From Metamycoplasma hyosynoviae (GTDB taxonomy: Bacteria; Bacillota_I; Bacilli_A; Mycoplasmatales; Metamycoplasmataceae), in contig NZ_SOCH01000002.1 in the NCBI RefSeq assembly GCF_004365165.1, positions 124,001 to 188,000 on the forward strand: 64,000 nt of DNA. Direction: 5' to 3'. Of the stretch, positions 16,456 through 27,900 are shown piece by piece. Position 1 is the first letter of the stretch. Every line of letters starts with the position of its first letter. A model generated the notes under the pieces. That model was not told where the DNA came from, searched no databases, and saw only the letters and a program-made list of their open reading frames with translations. A program made the translations under genes and the position numbers.

Positions 16456-17648
16456 AAGTGTAGTGTCCTATTCTTTTTTATGCATAAATTGTAATTTATT
16501 ATATTTTTCAATTGAAAATTCAAACTATTATATCCAAATATGCAAAAAGTTTGTTTGAAATGAGATTATAAATTGTAAAAATTTTTATAAACTTATATTT
16601 TTACCTCTAAAAACCCATTTTTTTTGGATATTTACTAAATATATAATATTTAGTAAAGTATTTCCTAAATATTTTGTTTAAAACTTGATTATTAAAATTT
16701 CTTAATTTTATTTTATTTTTCAAGATTGTTGTGTTCAAAATAAGTCAAAACTTTTAAGAAATAAAATATAAATTAAAAATTTTGCATCAAAATTAATTGC
16801 GCATACTCACAATTTAAGGCTATGATTTTTGAAGAAATCTACAAGTTTAGAATTATTATTGTATTTAACTTTTTATTAAGTGAATTAGCTCATTAATAAT
16901 CAACAATTTTTTTTAATTTTATACTCTTGCCCATTTAACATTTTGCCTTTATTAAAGATAATTTTTACATTTATACCTACAAAAATTTTAATGAATATAA
17001 TTCTTACCATTTGGAATTGTTTGATTATGAAAATATCTTCAAATTAAATATTGTTTAAATCGAGTTTTCTTTTTTTGAAAATTTATTTTTAGATTTCTTG
17101 AATATAAATTTAAACATTAAATCTTACAACAAACTTTAATTTGTCCCTCCCATAAATGCTGATAAATAAATTTAGTTTTATTTTCTCAAATAACTCATTA
17201 ATTATCTATTTCATATTTAAACTATTAATCTAAATTCACATCAAAAATTATAGTTATATACAATAAAAATTGAGTAATTATAAGGCAATATTTAAGTGGC
17301 TAAAAAATAGATTAAAATACTGGTTTTTTAAAAAGGTAAAAGTGTTTTTTTGTCTTATTATAAATTAAATAGTAATTTTTTATTTTTCGCCTTATATAAA
17401 GGAAAATTTTAAATTTTATATTTTTATTCTTTGCTTTAAAATAGAAAAAAATTCTAATAATTTTTTGTTTGCAGCTACACTATTATTTATAGATATATTT
17501 ATCTAATAAAAACATAATCAACATTTTATCAAATCAAAGATGTTATCCCTATGAATAAAATATGTCTTTCATTACAGATGACATCAATTTTTAAAACCAA
17601 TGTAACGACTATCTCTAAGATATCAAAACAGGCTATTTTGTAGTAAAA
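16456..17648. other. AT-rich intergenic stretch without a recognisable gene
   Basis: About 1.2 kb between the MIB-like gene (minus) and a lipoprotein gene (plus), which are divergently transcribed. Stops are dense in all frames even with TGA as Trp, and no remnant could be recognised. It contains the palindrome at 16631-16657 and, at its right end, the promoter of the lipoprotein gene. It may hold regulatory DNA or a fully decayed gene. Confidence 0.5.
16631..16657. promoter_or_regulatory. Perfect 12-bp-arm palindrome upstream of the MIB-like gene
   Basis: TTTACTAAATAT-ATA-ATATTTAGTAAA, perfect arms with a 3-nt centre, 176 nt upstream of the MIB-like start. A TATAAT box at 16642-16647 (plus) falls in the centre. 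A variant half-site TTTCCTAAATAT follows directly to the right. The form suggests a repressor operator, but the hairpin could equally act in RNA. Confidence 0.45.
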
Positions 17649-17654
17649 TATAAT
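17649..17654 (+). promoter_or_regulatory. Promoter -10 box of the lipoprotein gene at 17684
   Basis: Perfect TATAAT, 30 nt upstream of the ATG, with a GAGG ribosome site between them. Confidence 0.6.
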
Positions 17655-17683
17655 AAACAGCAAAAGCCAAAAAAAGAGGATAA

Positions 17684-18568
17684 ATGAAGCATACTAAAAA
17701 AATTGTTTTTTCTGGAGTTTTAGGTTCACTAACACTATTTGCATCATCAGTTGCATTAGTTTCAAAATCTTGTCCTGGAAAAAATCCAGAAGTTATTGAA
17801 CAAGAACAAAATAAATATGAACATATAAAAGTTCAAAAGAAAGTAAATGACCAAATTTCCCTAGCTATAAAGGCAAATCCAGAATTAGAGGGCTTATTCA
17901 CAGATAAGATAAAAGAAAAAATAAATAAGATTATTGAAGAATCATCGAAATCATTTTTTGAAGTAGCCAAAGAATTTAATATCACGAAAGAAGTAGAAAA
18001 ATACTATGAAGATTTTTCTAAAAAAACTGTTGAATACTTAAGTAAATTAAATGAGTTCAATCCTAATCAACCAACTGAATTTTTGCCAAAAGATTTTATT
18101 AACATTTACAAAGACATTGTGAAACTAGTTGTTAATAACGACACCAAAATTAAAGAATACTTGGAAACTGAAAAAATAACAAAGGAAAAAGCAATTGATG
18201 TTTTAACTGATTTTGAAGCTAAACCTACTTGACAAATTACTTTCTTTTTAGGTGTACAAACAACACTTAATATTTCTATTGAAAAACTTGCAAAAGTTTA
18301 TGATGCACAAACTCAAAAAATAAACTATGACAAATTAGTTGAAGTAATTGAAGAAATCGCCAAAGAAGCATTTACAAAAGTTAAAGAAATTTTAAATCTG
18401 ATAGTTGAAACTTTCATTCCTAAAGAAGATTGAGATATGGCTAAAAAATTATTTGAACTTACTTACTTGAGAATAGTTCCTAAAGTTGAGACATTAGCAA
18501 AATTAGAAATAGAATTCATCAAAGAATTAGTAAATACTGAATGATTTAAAAAGCACATTAATCAATAA
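17684..18568 (+). CDS. Hypothetical surface lipoprotein, helix-rich
   Basis: 294 residues. A typical mycoplasma lipoprotein signal is present: basic start MKHTKK, hydrophobic core, and a lipobox-like ending VSKSC with Cys at about residue 30. The mature part is Lys/Glu-rich and predicted mostly helical (for example KVNDQISLAIKANPEL and KKTVEYLSKLNEF), with no recognised domain. Three TGA codons read as Trp, which carries the frame to the TAA at 18566. It is divergent from the MIB-like gene across a 1.2-kb gap and closed by a strong hairpin terminator. I do not recognise the family; many mycoplasma lipoproteins of this kind are lineage-specific. Confidence 0.75.
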
Positions 18569-18600
18569 AACCTATTGTTCCTATAAGTTAGAAGTTGCAA

Positions 18601-18649
18601 AATATACAATTTGATATATAATTATTATTTAATAATTGTATATTTTTTT
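18601..18649 (+). terminator. Terminator after the lipoprotein gene
   Basis: Perfect 11-bp arms AATATACAATT/AATTGTATATT followed by a T run, 32 nt after the lipoprotein stop and just before deoB. Confidence 0.75.
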
Positions 18650-18671
18650 ACATCAAAAAGGACGCATAGAA

Positions 18672-19865
18672 ATGTATAAATTTAAAAGAATATTCTTTAT
18701 AGTTACCGATGGTTTAGGTATTGGTGAAGAACCTAGAACTGCAGAATTTGGTGATAAAGGTGCTAATAGTTTCCTTCACGCTTCACAAGTACTTCCTTTG
18801 AATATTCCAAATTGAACAAAACTTGGAATTACAGAAGTTGCACAAGTTGCTGGGCATGTAAGTCGTGTAAAGAAACCTTTAGCTTATGTAGGAAAAATAC
18901 ATGAAATTTCTAATGGGAAAGACACTTTAACTGGACACTGAGAAATGATGGGTGTTTATACCGAAATTCCTAATCCTCAATTTATTGAAAAAGGTTTTCC
19001 AGAAGACCTCGTTAAAGAACTTTCAAAAGCTTTTGATAATCGTAAAATAATTGGAAATAGACATGAATCAGGAACTGTCATTTTAGAAGAATTGGGTAAA
19101 CAACATATGGAAACAGGTGATATGATAATCTACACTTCTCCTGATTCAACCCTTCAAATTTGTGGCGATGAAAATACATTAGGTGTTGATAAATTAAATG
19201 AATACGCTAAAAAGGCAAGAAAAATTTGTTCATCAAAACCTGAATGAAATGTTGCTCGTGTTATTTCAAGACCTTTTGTTTACGAAAATGGTAAATTTAC
19301 ACGTACATTTAATCGTCATGATTACGCAAATAAACCTACAAGCCACATCATTCTAGAAGATTTGCAAAAAGCTGGCGTTGAAGTTATTGGTGTTGGAAAA
19401 ATTAATGATATTTTTACAGGCGTGGGTATAGACAAAGTTTACGGACCTGCATCAGATGACGAGAATATGGATATTGCTATCGATATAGCTGCATCAGATT
19501 CAAAAAGCCAATTAATATTTGTTAACCTAGTACAATTTGATAGCCATTATGGACACAGAAGAAATGCAATTGGTTATAGTGAAAACATTTCACGTCTTGA
19601 TATTAAATTAGGTAAATTAATTCGTGCTATGCATGAAGATGATTTATTAATAATGACTTCTGATCATGGAAATGATCCAACTATGCCCGGTTCAGATCAC
19701 ACAAGAGAAGCTTTGCCTTTCACAATTTTTTCAAAATTGTTTAAGAATCCAAAAGTCTTTAAAACTCCTTTTAAAGGACTTGGAACTGCTGGTAATATTG
19801 TAGCAAGAAACTTCAATGTTCCAACTTGTGCTACTGGTGAAGATATCTTTGATGAGTTAATTTAA
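18672..19865 (+). CDS. deoB: Phosphopentomutase DeoB
   Basis: Interconverts ribose/deoxyribose 1- and 5-phosphates, linking nucleoside breakdown to sugar metabolism. 397 residues, the normal length. Alkaline-phosphatase-fold metal ligands are visible: VTDGLGIG at the N-terminus, the family-specific DTLTGHWEMMGV (about residues 83-94), QFDSHYGHRRN, and TSDHGNDPT followed by SDHTRE near the C-terminus. Three TGA codons encode Trp. Nothing else of the nucleoside pathway is adjacent; the next gene is a membrane protein 5 nt downstream. In a parasite without de novo nucleotide synthesis it would let DNA-derived deoxyribose enter glycolysis. Confidence 0.95.
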
Positions 19866-19870
19866 ACATA

Positions 19871-20812
19871 ATGAAAACTAAATTTTCAAAAAAATCATTG
19901 CCACAAAAAATGGCTATTATTATTGGAAGTGTTTTAGTTATTTTAAATTCTTTAATCCTAATTAATGATTTTTTATTTCATGACACGCAAATATTTCAAA
20001 TCAAACAAATTGGAATTAAAGCTTTTAAAACACAAGTATTATTTTATTTACTTCGATTTACTTTTATAACTGTGCATATTAATGCTTTTATGGCTATTTC
20101 CTTGCTAATTTACGGAACAAGCAAAAAACATCAGTTTTTTGCACGAAGACTATTAAACTTTGCAATGGCATATTTTATCCTGGGTATTATTATTTATTGA
20201 TCTGCTGTATCTTTTGAGCTACACGCTAGATTCAATAGGATGCAGGAAAAACTTCCAAACCATTTGCAAAATAAAAAGTTTTACCAATATTTCCATATTT
20301 ATTTCACTCATATGACTACATTTATCTTAGGTTTTATAGGATATGGATTTGCTAAAAATGATTTAATATTAGTAAAACGTGATATTTGAAATTCAAGCGT
20401 TTATCCTGCTATATATCTTTTAATGTTCACTATTAGTTATTCAATCATTTTTGCAAATGGATATAATAAAACGCAAGGCTCTTATACAGATAAAATAATA
20501 GGCGGACATAGTTATGCTGCTGTACTATATCAATTTATTGCACTTGCAAAACCTTTATTTATGGAAAATCCCGATCCAAATATACCCATATGATTTGTAT
20601 GAACAAAAGCAGTATTTATAGATTTATTAATTTTTGCTTGCATTATTTTAGGAACAGTTTTAATTACATTTTGTTTGCAAAAGTTTTTCAAAATTAAAAC
20701 ATTTGCCAATGAAAAAGAATACAAAACCGAAAGAGATATCTTCTACCAAAACTATTTAAATCACAATACTGCAGAAATAGTTCAAAACTCAACTCAAGCA
20801 CAATCACAATAA
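19871..20812 (+). CDS. Multi-pass membrane protein (MAGa3780-like)
   Basis: 313 residues with about six predicted membrane helices, among them AIIIGSVLVILNSLILI, the segment near LLNFAMAYFILGIIIY, HMTTFILGFIGYGFA, YLLMFTISYSIIFA and the last near LIFACIILGTVLITF. Helix pairs are joined by short basic loops, and the tail is hydrophilic and Gln-rich. The overall look matches a mycoplasma-specific membrane family of unknown role. TGA codons at several Trp positions carry the frame to TAA at 20810. It starts 5 nt after deoB and ends 13 nt before proS, so the three are likely co-transcribed. The role is unknown; transport is possible but not shown. Confidence 0.65.
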
Positions 20813-20825
20813 GAAAGGGAAGATT

Positions 20826-22265
20826 ATGAAAAAACTTGAAAAAATAACACCACAAAATGAAAATTTTGCTAAATGATTTACCGATGTAATTCAAAATGGC
20901 GATTTAATGGCTTATGGAGCTTCAAAAGGTTCTATTATTTTTAAACCACTTTCTTTTGGTATCTGAGATAACATTAGAAAAGTTTTAGATGAAAAATTCA
21001 AAACTAATGATGTTAAAAATGTTTACCTACCACTTTTGATTCCAGAAAGTTTGCTTCAAAAAGAAAAAGACCACTTGCAAGGTTTCAATCCTGAACTTGC
21101 AACTGTTACAGAAGTTGGCGGTAAGAAACTAACTGAAAAATATTTCATCCGTCCTACAAGTGAAACTCTATTTGGGGATTTTTTCAAAAACGAAATTGAA
21201 TCTCACAATGATCTTCCTTTAATATTGAATCAATGAGCTAATGTTATGCGTTGAGAAAAAACCACTAACCCTTTTTTAAGAACACGTGAATTTTTATGAC
21301 AAGAAGGTCATACCATTCACTCTTTTGAAAAAGAAGCAGTTGATTTTACTAAACAAATGTTGCAAGTATATTATGAATTTGTTACAGAATATCTTGCCAT
21401 TCCAGTTATATCAGGGCAAAAAACTCCAAAAGAAAAATTCTCAGGTGCAGAATTTACTTTTACAATTGAAGCGATGATGAAAGATGGGAAAGCGCTTCAA
21501 TCAGCAACAAGTCATTACCTTGGACAAAATTTCACCAAAGTATTTGATGTCAAATTCAAAAACAAAAACAACGAATTTGAACATCCTTATGGTACAAGTT
21601 GAGGAACTAGCACAAGACTTTTAGGAGCTATCATAATGACTCATGGGGATGATCGTGGAATTATTATTCCTCCTAAAATAGCCCCAATTCAAATAGATAT
21701 TATTGAAATACTTGCAAACAAAAATCCTAAAGTTCACGAATTTGGAATATATTTAAAAGAAAGACTTTCACAAATATTTTCAGTTAATTTAGACACTTCT
21801 ACAAAAAGCCCTGGCTTTAAAGCAGCTAATAGCGAAATTCATGGAACTCCTTTAAGAATTGAAGTTGGACCATTGGATGTAGAGCAAAATCAAGTTACAT
21901 TTGTTCGTCGTGATACTCTTGAAAAATTTGCTGTTGGAATTGAAGATGTTTTATTTGAAGCAAAAAAAGTTCTAGAAAACATTCAAAACAATTTATACAA
22001 CTTAGCTCTTAATAGATTAAAACAAAACTTTGTAATTGCTACAAATTACGAAAATTTTAAAGAAGCCATTAGCCAAGGTAAATGAGTTGTAACTAATTTT
22101 ACATGTGGTATTGATGATGAAATCAAAATTAAAGAAGAAACAGGCGCAAGCAGCAGATGTATTCCTTTTGAACTTGGTTTCATTGACACAAAGAAATTAA
22201 AAGGCAAATGTTTTTATACTGGCAAAAAAACTGACACTATAGTAATATTTGCTCGTGCTTATTAG
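20826..22265 (+). CDS. proS: Prolyl-tRNA synthetase (archaeal/eukaryotic-type, short form)
   Basis: Charges tRNA-Pro. At 479 residues it lacks the insertion-type editing domain of the long bacterial enzyme and resembles the short archaeal-like ProRS used by mycoplasmas. Class II motifs are visible: motif 2 as LRTREFLWQEGHTIH, the IRPTSETLFGDFF substrate loop, and the motif 3 area near PYGTSWGTSTRLLGA. The C-terminal part contains TGASSRCIPFELG, the zinc-like extension region of this subtype. Trp is encoded by TGA at about seven positions. The ATG at 20826 follows AAAGGGAAG. It is followed by a CIRCE-regulated thioredoxin unit with its own promoter. Confidence 0.96.
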
Positions 22266-22288
22266 GAAAAAAAATAAAATAATTATTT

Positions 22289-22315
22289 CTAGCACTTTAC
22301 AAAAAAGAGTGCTAA
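22289..22315 (+). promoter_or_regulatory. CIRCE operator upstream of thioredoxin
   Basis: CTAGCACTT, 9 nt, GAGTGCTAA, ending 48 nt before the trxA start. Only one or two bases of the left arm differ from consensus, and the right arm is perfect. The arrangement is the same as at dnaK and clpB in this window, so HrcA control of trxA is likely. Confidence 0.88.
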
Positions 22316-22363
22316 AATATATATACTTTTTTCTTTAAAAATATTTGAACAGAAGGAGATATT

Positions 22364-22663
22364 ATGCTAGAAAGAATTACACAACAAGAATTAAAAGATA
22401 GACATTTAACTGGAAAAGCTATTATAGCTTTTAGAGCAACTTGATGTCCACCATGTAGAATGATTGGACCAGAACTTGAAAAATTAGCACAAAGATATCC
22501 CGATATTAATGTATTTGATTTTGATGTTGATAAAAATATAGATTTTGCACGTGAAATGAATGTGAATGGAATACCAACGCTTTTCTACTACAAAGATGGC
22601 AAATTAGTAAATAGCACTAGCGGCTATATGCCAATGGAAGAACTAATTAAAAAATTCAAATAA
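22364..22663 (+). CDS. trxA: Thioredoxin
   Basis: Small cytoplasmic dithiol oxidoreductase, 99 residues, normal length. The active site is WCPPC (residues 27-31) where most TrxA proteins have WCGPC; the Gly-to-Pro change is expected to alter redox potential. The cis-Pro loop NGIPTLFYYKDG and the final GYMPMEEL segment match the thioredoxin fold. One Trp of the active site is encoded by TGA. A good AGAAGGAGA ribosome site precedes the ATG. A CIRCE element lies upstream, so expression probably rises in heat or protein stress. The gene is a single unit with its own terminator. Confidence 0.94.
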
Positions 22664-22684
22664 TTTTTCAATTAAAAATAAATT

Positions 22685-22710
22685 AATCGGACAAATATGT
22701 CCGATTTTTA
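22685..22710 (+). terminator. Terminator of trxA
   Basis: Perfect 9-bp hairpin AATCGGACA/TGTCCGATT with a 4-nt loop and T run, 21 nt past the stop. Confidence 0.85.
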
Positions 22711-22795
22711 TTATTTTCTTAAAAATCTTAAAACGTTATTTTTTTAAAAATACCTTATTTGATGTTCCCTTAGGGCTTTATAGGGCTGTATGTGA

Positions 22796-22801
22796 TATAA
22801 T
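22796..22801 (+). promoter_or_regulatory. Promoter -10 box of the nuclease lipoprotein
   Basis: Perfect TATAAT preceded by TGTGA (extended -10 like TGTGATATAAT), about 70 nt upstream of the ATG at 22871. Confidence 0.6.
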
Positions 22802-22870
22802 ATACACATAGTTTTTTTCTAAAGAAAAAAATAGAAAATAAATTTTTAAGGCTTTAAAACAAGATATTTT

Positions 22871-24784
22871 ATGAGAAAAAGTACATTATTAGTACCATTG
22901 TCATTTACATTTGCTGCGCCTTTATTTTTGGTCGCTACTCAATGCAAAAACCCATGGGAAAAATTCAAAGGTGTTACTGTTTTATTAAAAGACCCAAGTA
23001 AACCAATAACCACAATTACACTTGATGATTTTGAATTTAAATTCAATAACCCTTCACAAAGCGCAAACTATGAAATTAAATTCAAAGAATTGATAAGAGA
23101 TGTTAATAAAAATAAAATAACTATAAAATATCGTGTTTTACACAAGGTATCTAATGAAATTTCAGAACAAAAAGAAGTTTCTTTCCAATTAACATCGCCT
23201 ATTTCTGAAATTAACAAAATTGCACTAAACATTAAATTTGAATTAACTTCAGAAGCACAGAAAAAGAAACCTTCAGAGATTGAAAAAAGTGATTTAATAG
23301 TATTCGATCTCGATGAAGATTTATATGAAGTTGATATAAAAGAACTAAAGCCTAATGATGTTGAAGGCACATTAAAAATTTTATATAATGTCAAAAGTAT
23401 CGATGAAGGAGAAACTTCTGATGTAATTGAATATCAATTTTCTTTAAAAGATGACATCAATTTCGAAGCTAAAAAAGTTAGTTTTACATTAACTAATGGA
23501 AAAATATTAAACCAAACATTACCATCAGAAGTTCAAAAAAGTGATCTTCAAGCATCTGGATATAATACTTCAGCCTTTAATTTAGAAATAAAAACTTTAA
23601 ATCCTAATAATAATGGTGGAGTATTAACTATTAAATTTGTACTTTCAAACGTTAAAACTGGCGAAAAAAGTCAACCAATCAATTTTGAAATTAGAGGATT
23701 TAAAAAAGCCAGTACTGGGGGGGGCGGAAGTGGTTCTACTTCAGCTACTTCATTAAAATTAGCACATTGAAATGTATGCAACTTTGGTGAAAAGGCATTA
23801 CCTAACGGGGAGAAACCCAAAGCAAAAGCTCATGCAATTGCTTCAATAATACATAATCAGCAATATGATATAGTAGGATTAACCGAACTAGATTCAATAG
23901 AAGTGTCTCCGATAATTGTTGAATTATTGAATGAACTTGAAAATAAAAAAGGTACAGGCAATAGTTGAAGTTATGTAACTGGCGATTACCACGATAGTAT
24001 GGGACAATCCATTACACAAATTCCTCATGGTGATAGGGCTGCTGATTACATATATAAAAATAATAAAGTAGCCCCTGTTGAAACTAATGGGAAATTAGGT
24101 CATTTCTATGATGGTACTGGATTTGTAAATCACTTTAATAGTGATTTAAACGAATATGCTCGTACCCCATTTTGTGTAAAATGAGAATTATTGAATCAAT
24201 CGCTATCTAATAAAGATTTTGTATTTGCTATATCACACTTTGATGGTCCAGGTAGAGCTAAAAAGAAAAACAAACTCACCGGCAAATACGAATACATAGA
24301 ACCTTCAGCAAATATAGGTCACAGTGTAGGAGCGCGTGAAGCAAACGAAGCTTGAAACATTCCAAATGTGTTTAAATGGATGGAGACTAAATTTAATGAT
24401 AACGATGTAGTTTTTGAAGGAGATACTAATATTCCAGCGGGTGCTGCTTCGCAAGCTTTTGGTTCTTTAACTACCGAAAAAATGTTGCTAGATGAAGGAT
24501 CTGAAAATTATAGTTCACTTCAAACGACAGAAGGTGGATATTCAAATCCTTACGACAAAATTATATTAAAATCTAATCTTGAATATTCAACCCCCGGAGT
24601 ATATAAGTTATGAGATTTTGTTAATCAAGATATTTTCGGTTGACAATCAGGAATAACTTCATATAAAAAATGAAAAGATTATTGTAACCATTATTATTCT
24701 GGTTCAGTGACAGAATCATTCGGTGCTGTTTATAATTATATTTCCGATCACTGTCCAATCCACTTTACATTAAATTTCAAATAA
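22871..24784 (+). CDS. Surface lipoprotein fused to an EEP-family nuclease (MnuA-like)
   Basis: 637 residues. A signal with lipobox-like VATQC (Cys25) predicts a lipid-anchored surface protein. About residues 30-280 hold three related beta-rich repeats of the lipoprotein-17/variable-surface type; two show LPSEVQKSDL-like and KPSEIEKSDL-like cores. A Gly/Ser linker encoded by a G8 tract follows. The C-terminal half (about 299-637) is an endonuclease/exonuclease/phosphatase domain: LAHWNVCNFG, the catalytic Glu in GLTELDS, GDTNIP and the final SDHCPIHF. It would degrade host nucleic acid outside the cell to feed nucleotide uptake. Many TGA-Trp codons occur. The fusion of a variable surface module to a nuclease is notable. 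Confidence 0.88.
23717..23724 (+). repeat. G8 homopolymer inside the nuclease lipoprotein gene
   Basis: Eight consecutive G in a strongly AT-rich genome, located exactly in the linker between the surface repeats and the nuclease domain. With 8 G the frame is open. With 7 it meets TAA about 12 codons later, and with 9 it ends at TAA within about 30 codons even with TGA as Trp. This is the layout of a slipped-strand contingency site. Confidence 0.8.
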
Positions 24785-24798
24785 GATAACTTAATTAT

Positions 24799-24830
24799 CA
24801 AAAACTAGGGCTCAAAACTCTAGTTTTTGA
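24799..24830 (+). terminator. Terminator of the nuclease lipoprotein gene
   Basis: 11-bp perfect arms TCAAAAACTAG/CTAGTTTTTGA with a 10-nt loop, 15 nt past the stop. The T-rich right arm gives the U run. Confidence 0.75.
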
Positions 24831-24948
24831 ATAACGCGAAAACGTAAATTAATAATAAATAAGGAATAAAAACTACTTAAAATTTATTTATAGCAATTTA
24901 ACATTTAACAATTATAATTTTAGAACTATTAAATTAAAGGAAGATTTT

Positions 24949-27900
24949 ATGAAACAGATTTTAGCATTAGATGCAGGCAAAGTTAAGAAAATAGATGTCA
25001 AGAAAATTCAATCTTCAAAATACAAAAGATTAGTGAATAATTTACTCGATATCAAAAGCAAGGGTGACAATGCTACTTTTTATAAAATAAGTAATAATAA
25101 TATTAATTGTGATCTTAAAAAATTGATTGGCATTAAAAATCTTAGAGACATTCTTGCAACTAGTGAATTCAAAATTCAATTAAAAAACACAATTGAAAAA
25201 TCTTCACTTGATAAGTTAAATTTAATTAATAACATTAAAAATTTCAAAATTTGAATGCAAGAAAGCGACTTCCAAATAACTCCTAAAATGGAAGAAAATT
25301 TAACACTTGATTCACAAAAATGACTTCCTTATTATAAGAAAAGAATTATTGAAAATAATTACAACTTTGTAAAAACTTGAAAAGCTAATGCTAAAAAGAT
25401 TGAAGAAATTTATTCTGAAACTAACTTATGACCTTTATATATTGGAACGTATTTTTTAAAATTTAGAAAGGATGATATTTATTTATATGCACCTTTTATT
25501 TTGAAAGCCGTAAAAATAAAAATTGAAAATGATTCTATATTCTTGCAAAATGCTGATACAAACATTATTTTAAATGAAAAATTGAAATACTTACTTGAAC
25601 AACATAGCGAATACAAACTTCCATTTTTAGTAGATGGTGAAGATGTAACATTAAACAATGTTTTATCTGATATTCAAAATTTACAAAAATCTTTTTTATG
25701 GAATGATAAAAACGATTTCAACATTTTTACAAATCCATTTAATGAATTAAATAAACAAAATTTTGAAAACAACGCAAAAATTGAATTAGTAGAAGGAACA
25801 GTACTACTTCAAGGAAATCCTTCAGGAACTAAACTACGTGATGTAATGTTAAATTTAATTGCGCAAGATAAAATTGATAAGCTAATTAAAGTAGATGATT
25901 TATTTAATTACAATAAAGAAGCACATGAAAAATCACTCGAAAGTAATAATATAGCAAGAATCACTTCATCAGATTTTAGTCAAGAAAAAGCTATTATAGG
26001 ATCTTTATGCAATTCAGCCATTATTATAGGTCCACCAGGAACCGGTAAAAGTCAAACAATTGCTAATATTTTAATTAATATCGCCAAGAACAATAAAAAA
26101 GCTTTATTTATCTCACAAAAGAAAGTTGCTCTTGACGTTGTTTTAAAAAGACTTGGAAAATATCAAAATATGCTATTTCAATTTTCCGAATCTGCTAAAA
26201 CTAGCAAAATGGAAAAAGAATATTTCTATAAGCCAATAATAGACTATTTTAACAAAATCAATAATTCATTCAAAATGCAAGGCACAAGTGAAATAGATCT
26301 TGGATTTTTTGACAAAATTGAAATGAATTATTTGAATTCTAAGAGTGAAATTGGCGAAATATTCAATAAAGACTTAAACGCTTATCAAAATCTAAAAAAG
26401 CAAGGTAATTTAAATGAAGATTTACATAACTTAATTAAGTTTTATAAACTCTTCAATAAATTTAAATCAAAAAATGATTTTTTAAAAATTTATAAATATT
26501 ACAAAAAACTTTCTAAAAGAAAAATAGTTAAAAAGCTTAGAATAAGTGAAAATAAAACTATTTTCAATGCTTATAGTGGTGAATTCAATTTCAATTTTTC
26601 ATTAACCAAAAAATTAGTTTCATTCTATAAAAGACATTTAGCAAAATATGATATTTATGATTTAATTCAACTATCTAATTTCATAAGATTAAATTCATTT
26701 ATTCAATTTGATAATCAAGAACAAGAATATTCTAAGTTTCTAGATTTCAAATCGCCTGATAATACTACTCCTGAACTACTTGAAATTATTTATAATAATA
26801 GCGCTTTAAACAGTAAAAAGAAACTTGATAACTACCGTACATTAAGTGATAAAAAACACCAAAAACTTAACAAATTTTTTGGTCGTCTTGAAAGAAAAAT
26901 TACTCCGCCTTACATTATAACTTCACTATTTAACGACATTATAAAGCAAGTTTATAATATCTTTGTTGGAACTCCTGAAATTTTAGGTAATTTTATCGAC
27001 TTTGAAAATGATAAATTTGACTATGTTATTTTTGATGAAGCCAGTCAGATATTTATTGAGAAAGCAATCCCATTTATTTCAATCAGTAAAAAAGTTATAG
27101 TTGCAGGCGATAGCCAACAAATGCAACCAACAAATTGATTTGCCACTCGTGATGAAACAGATGATGAATACACCGAAGAAGAAATAGCTTCGCTTCTTGA
27201 TTGAGCAATTCACAACCATTTACCTAAATATATTTTAGAAATGAACTACCGTTCAAATTCAAGTGAATTAGTATTATTTTCAAGTAAAGAATTTTACAAC
27301 TCTAAACTTAAAGGCCTTGATAGTTTTAATAAGAAAAGTAAAACTAGTATAGAAGTTATTGATGTAAGGGGAATATGAGAAGATAATCATAACGAAGTTG
27401 AATGTGCGAAAATGATTGAAATCTGTGAAAAAAATTTAAACAGATATAACTCAATAATTTTACTTGCTTTCAACCGTAAACAGCAAGATTATATTTGCGA
27501 ACAAATCGCTTTAACTTCACCTAAAATATTTGCAGTCCTTGAAGATAAAGTCATTTTAAGAAACATAGAAAACATCCAAGGTGATGAAGCAGATTTAGTT
27601 ATAGCTTCAATTGGATATACAGCAGACACTTCACTACATGCTACTTATATAGGATCTCGCAAGGGCAGAAATGCATTAAATGTTGCTATCACTCGTGCTA
27701 AAGATAAAATGATTATCATTAAAAGTATTAAGAATACTGAAATAGATCCAAAAAACGATAATTTATTAACTTTCAAAAAATGATTGAATTACATTCAACT
27801 TTCAAGTGAAAAACAAAAATCTTACACCGAAGTTTTAATTAATGAAAGTAGCAAGATGAAAAAATCACAATTCATTTTTGAAATCAATATGTGATTAAAC

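Noticed and set aside
25501..27138. Separate ATPase genes within the helicase region
   Set aside because: All pieces are in one frame interrupted only by TGA-Trp codons.
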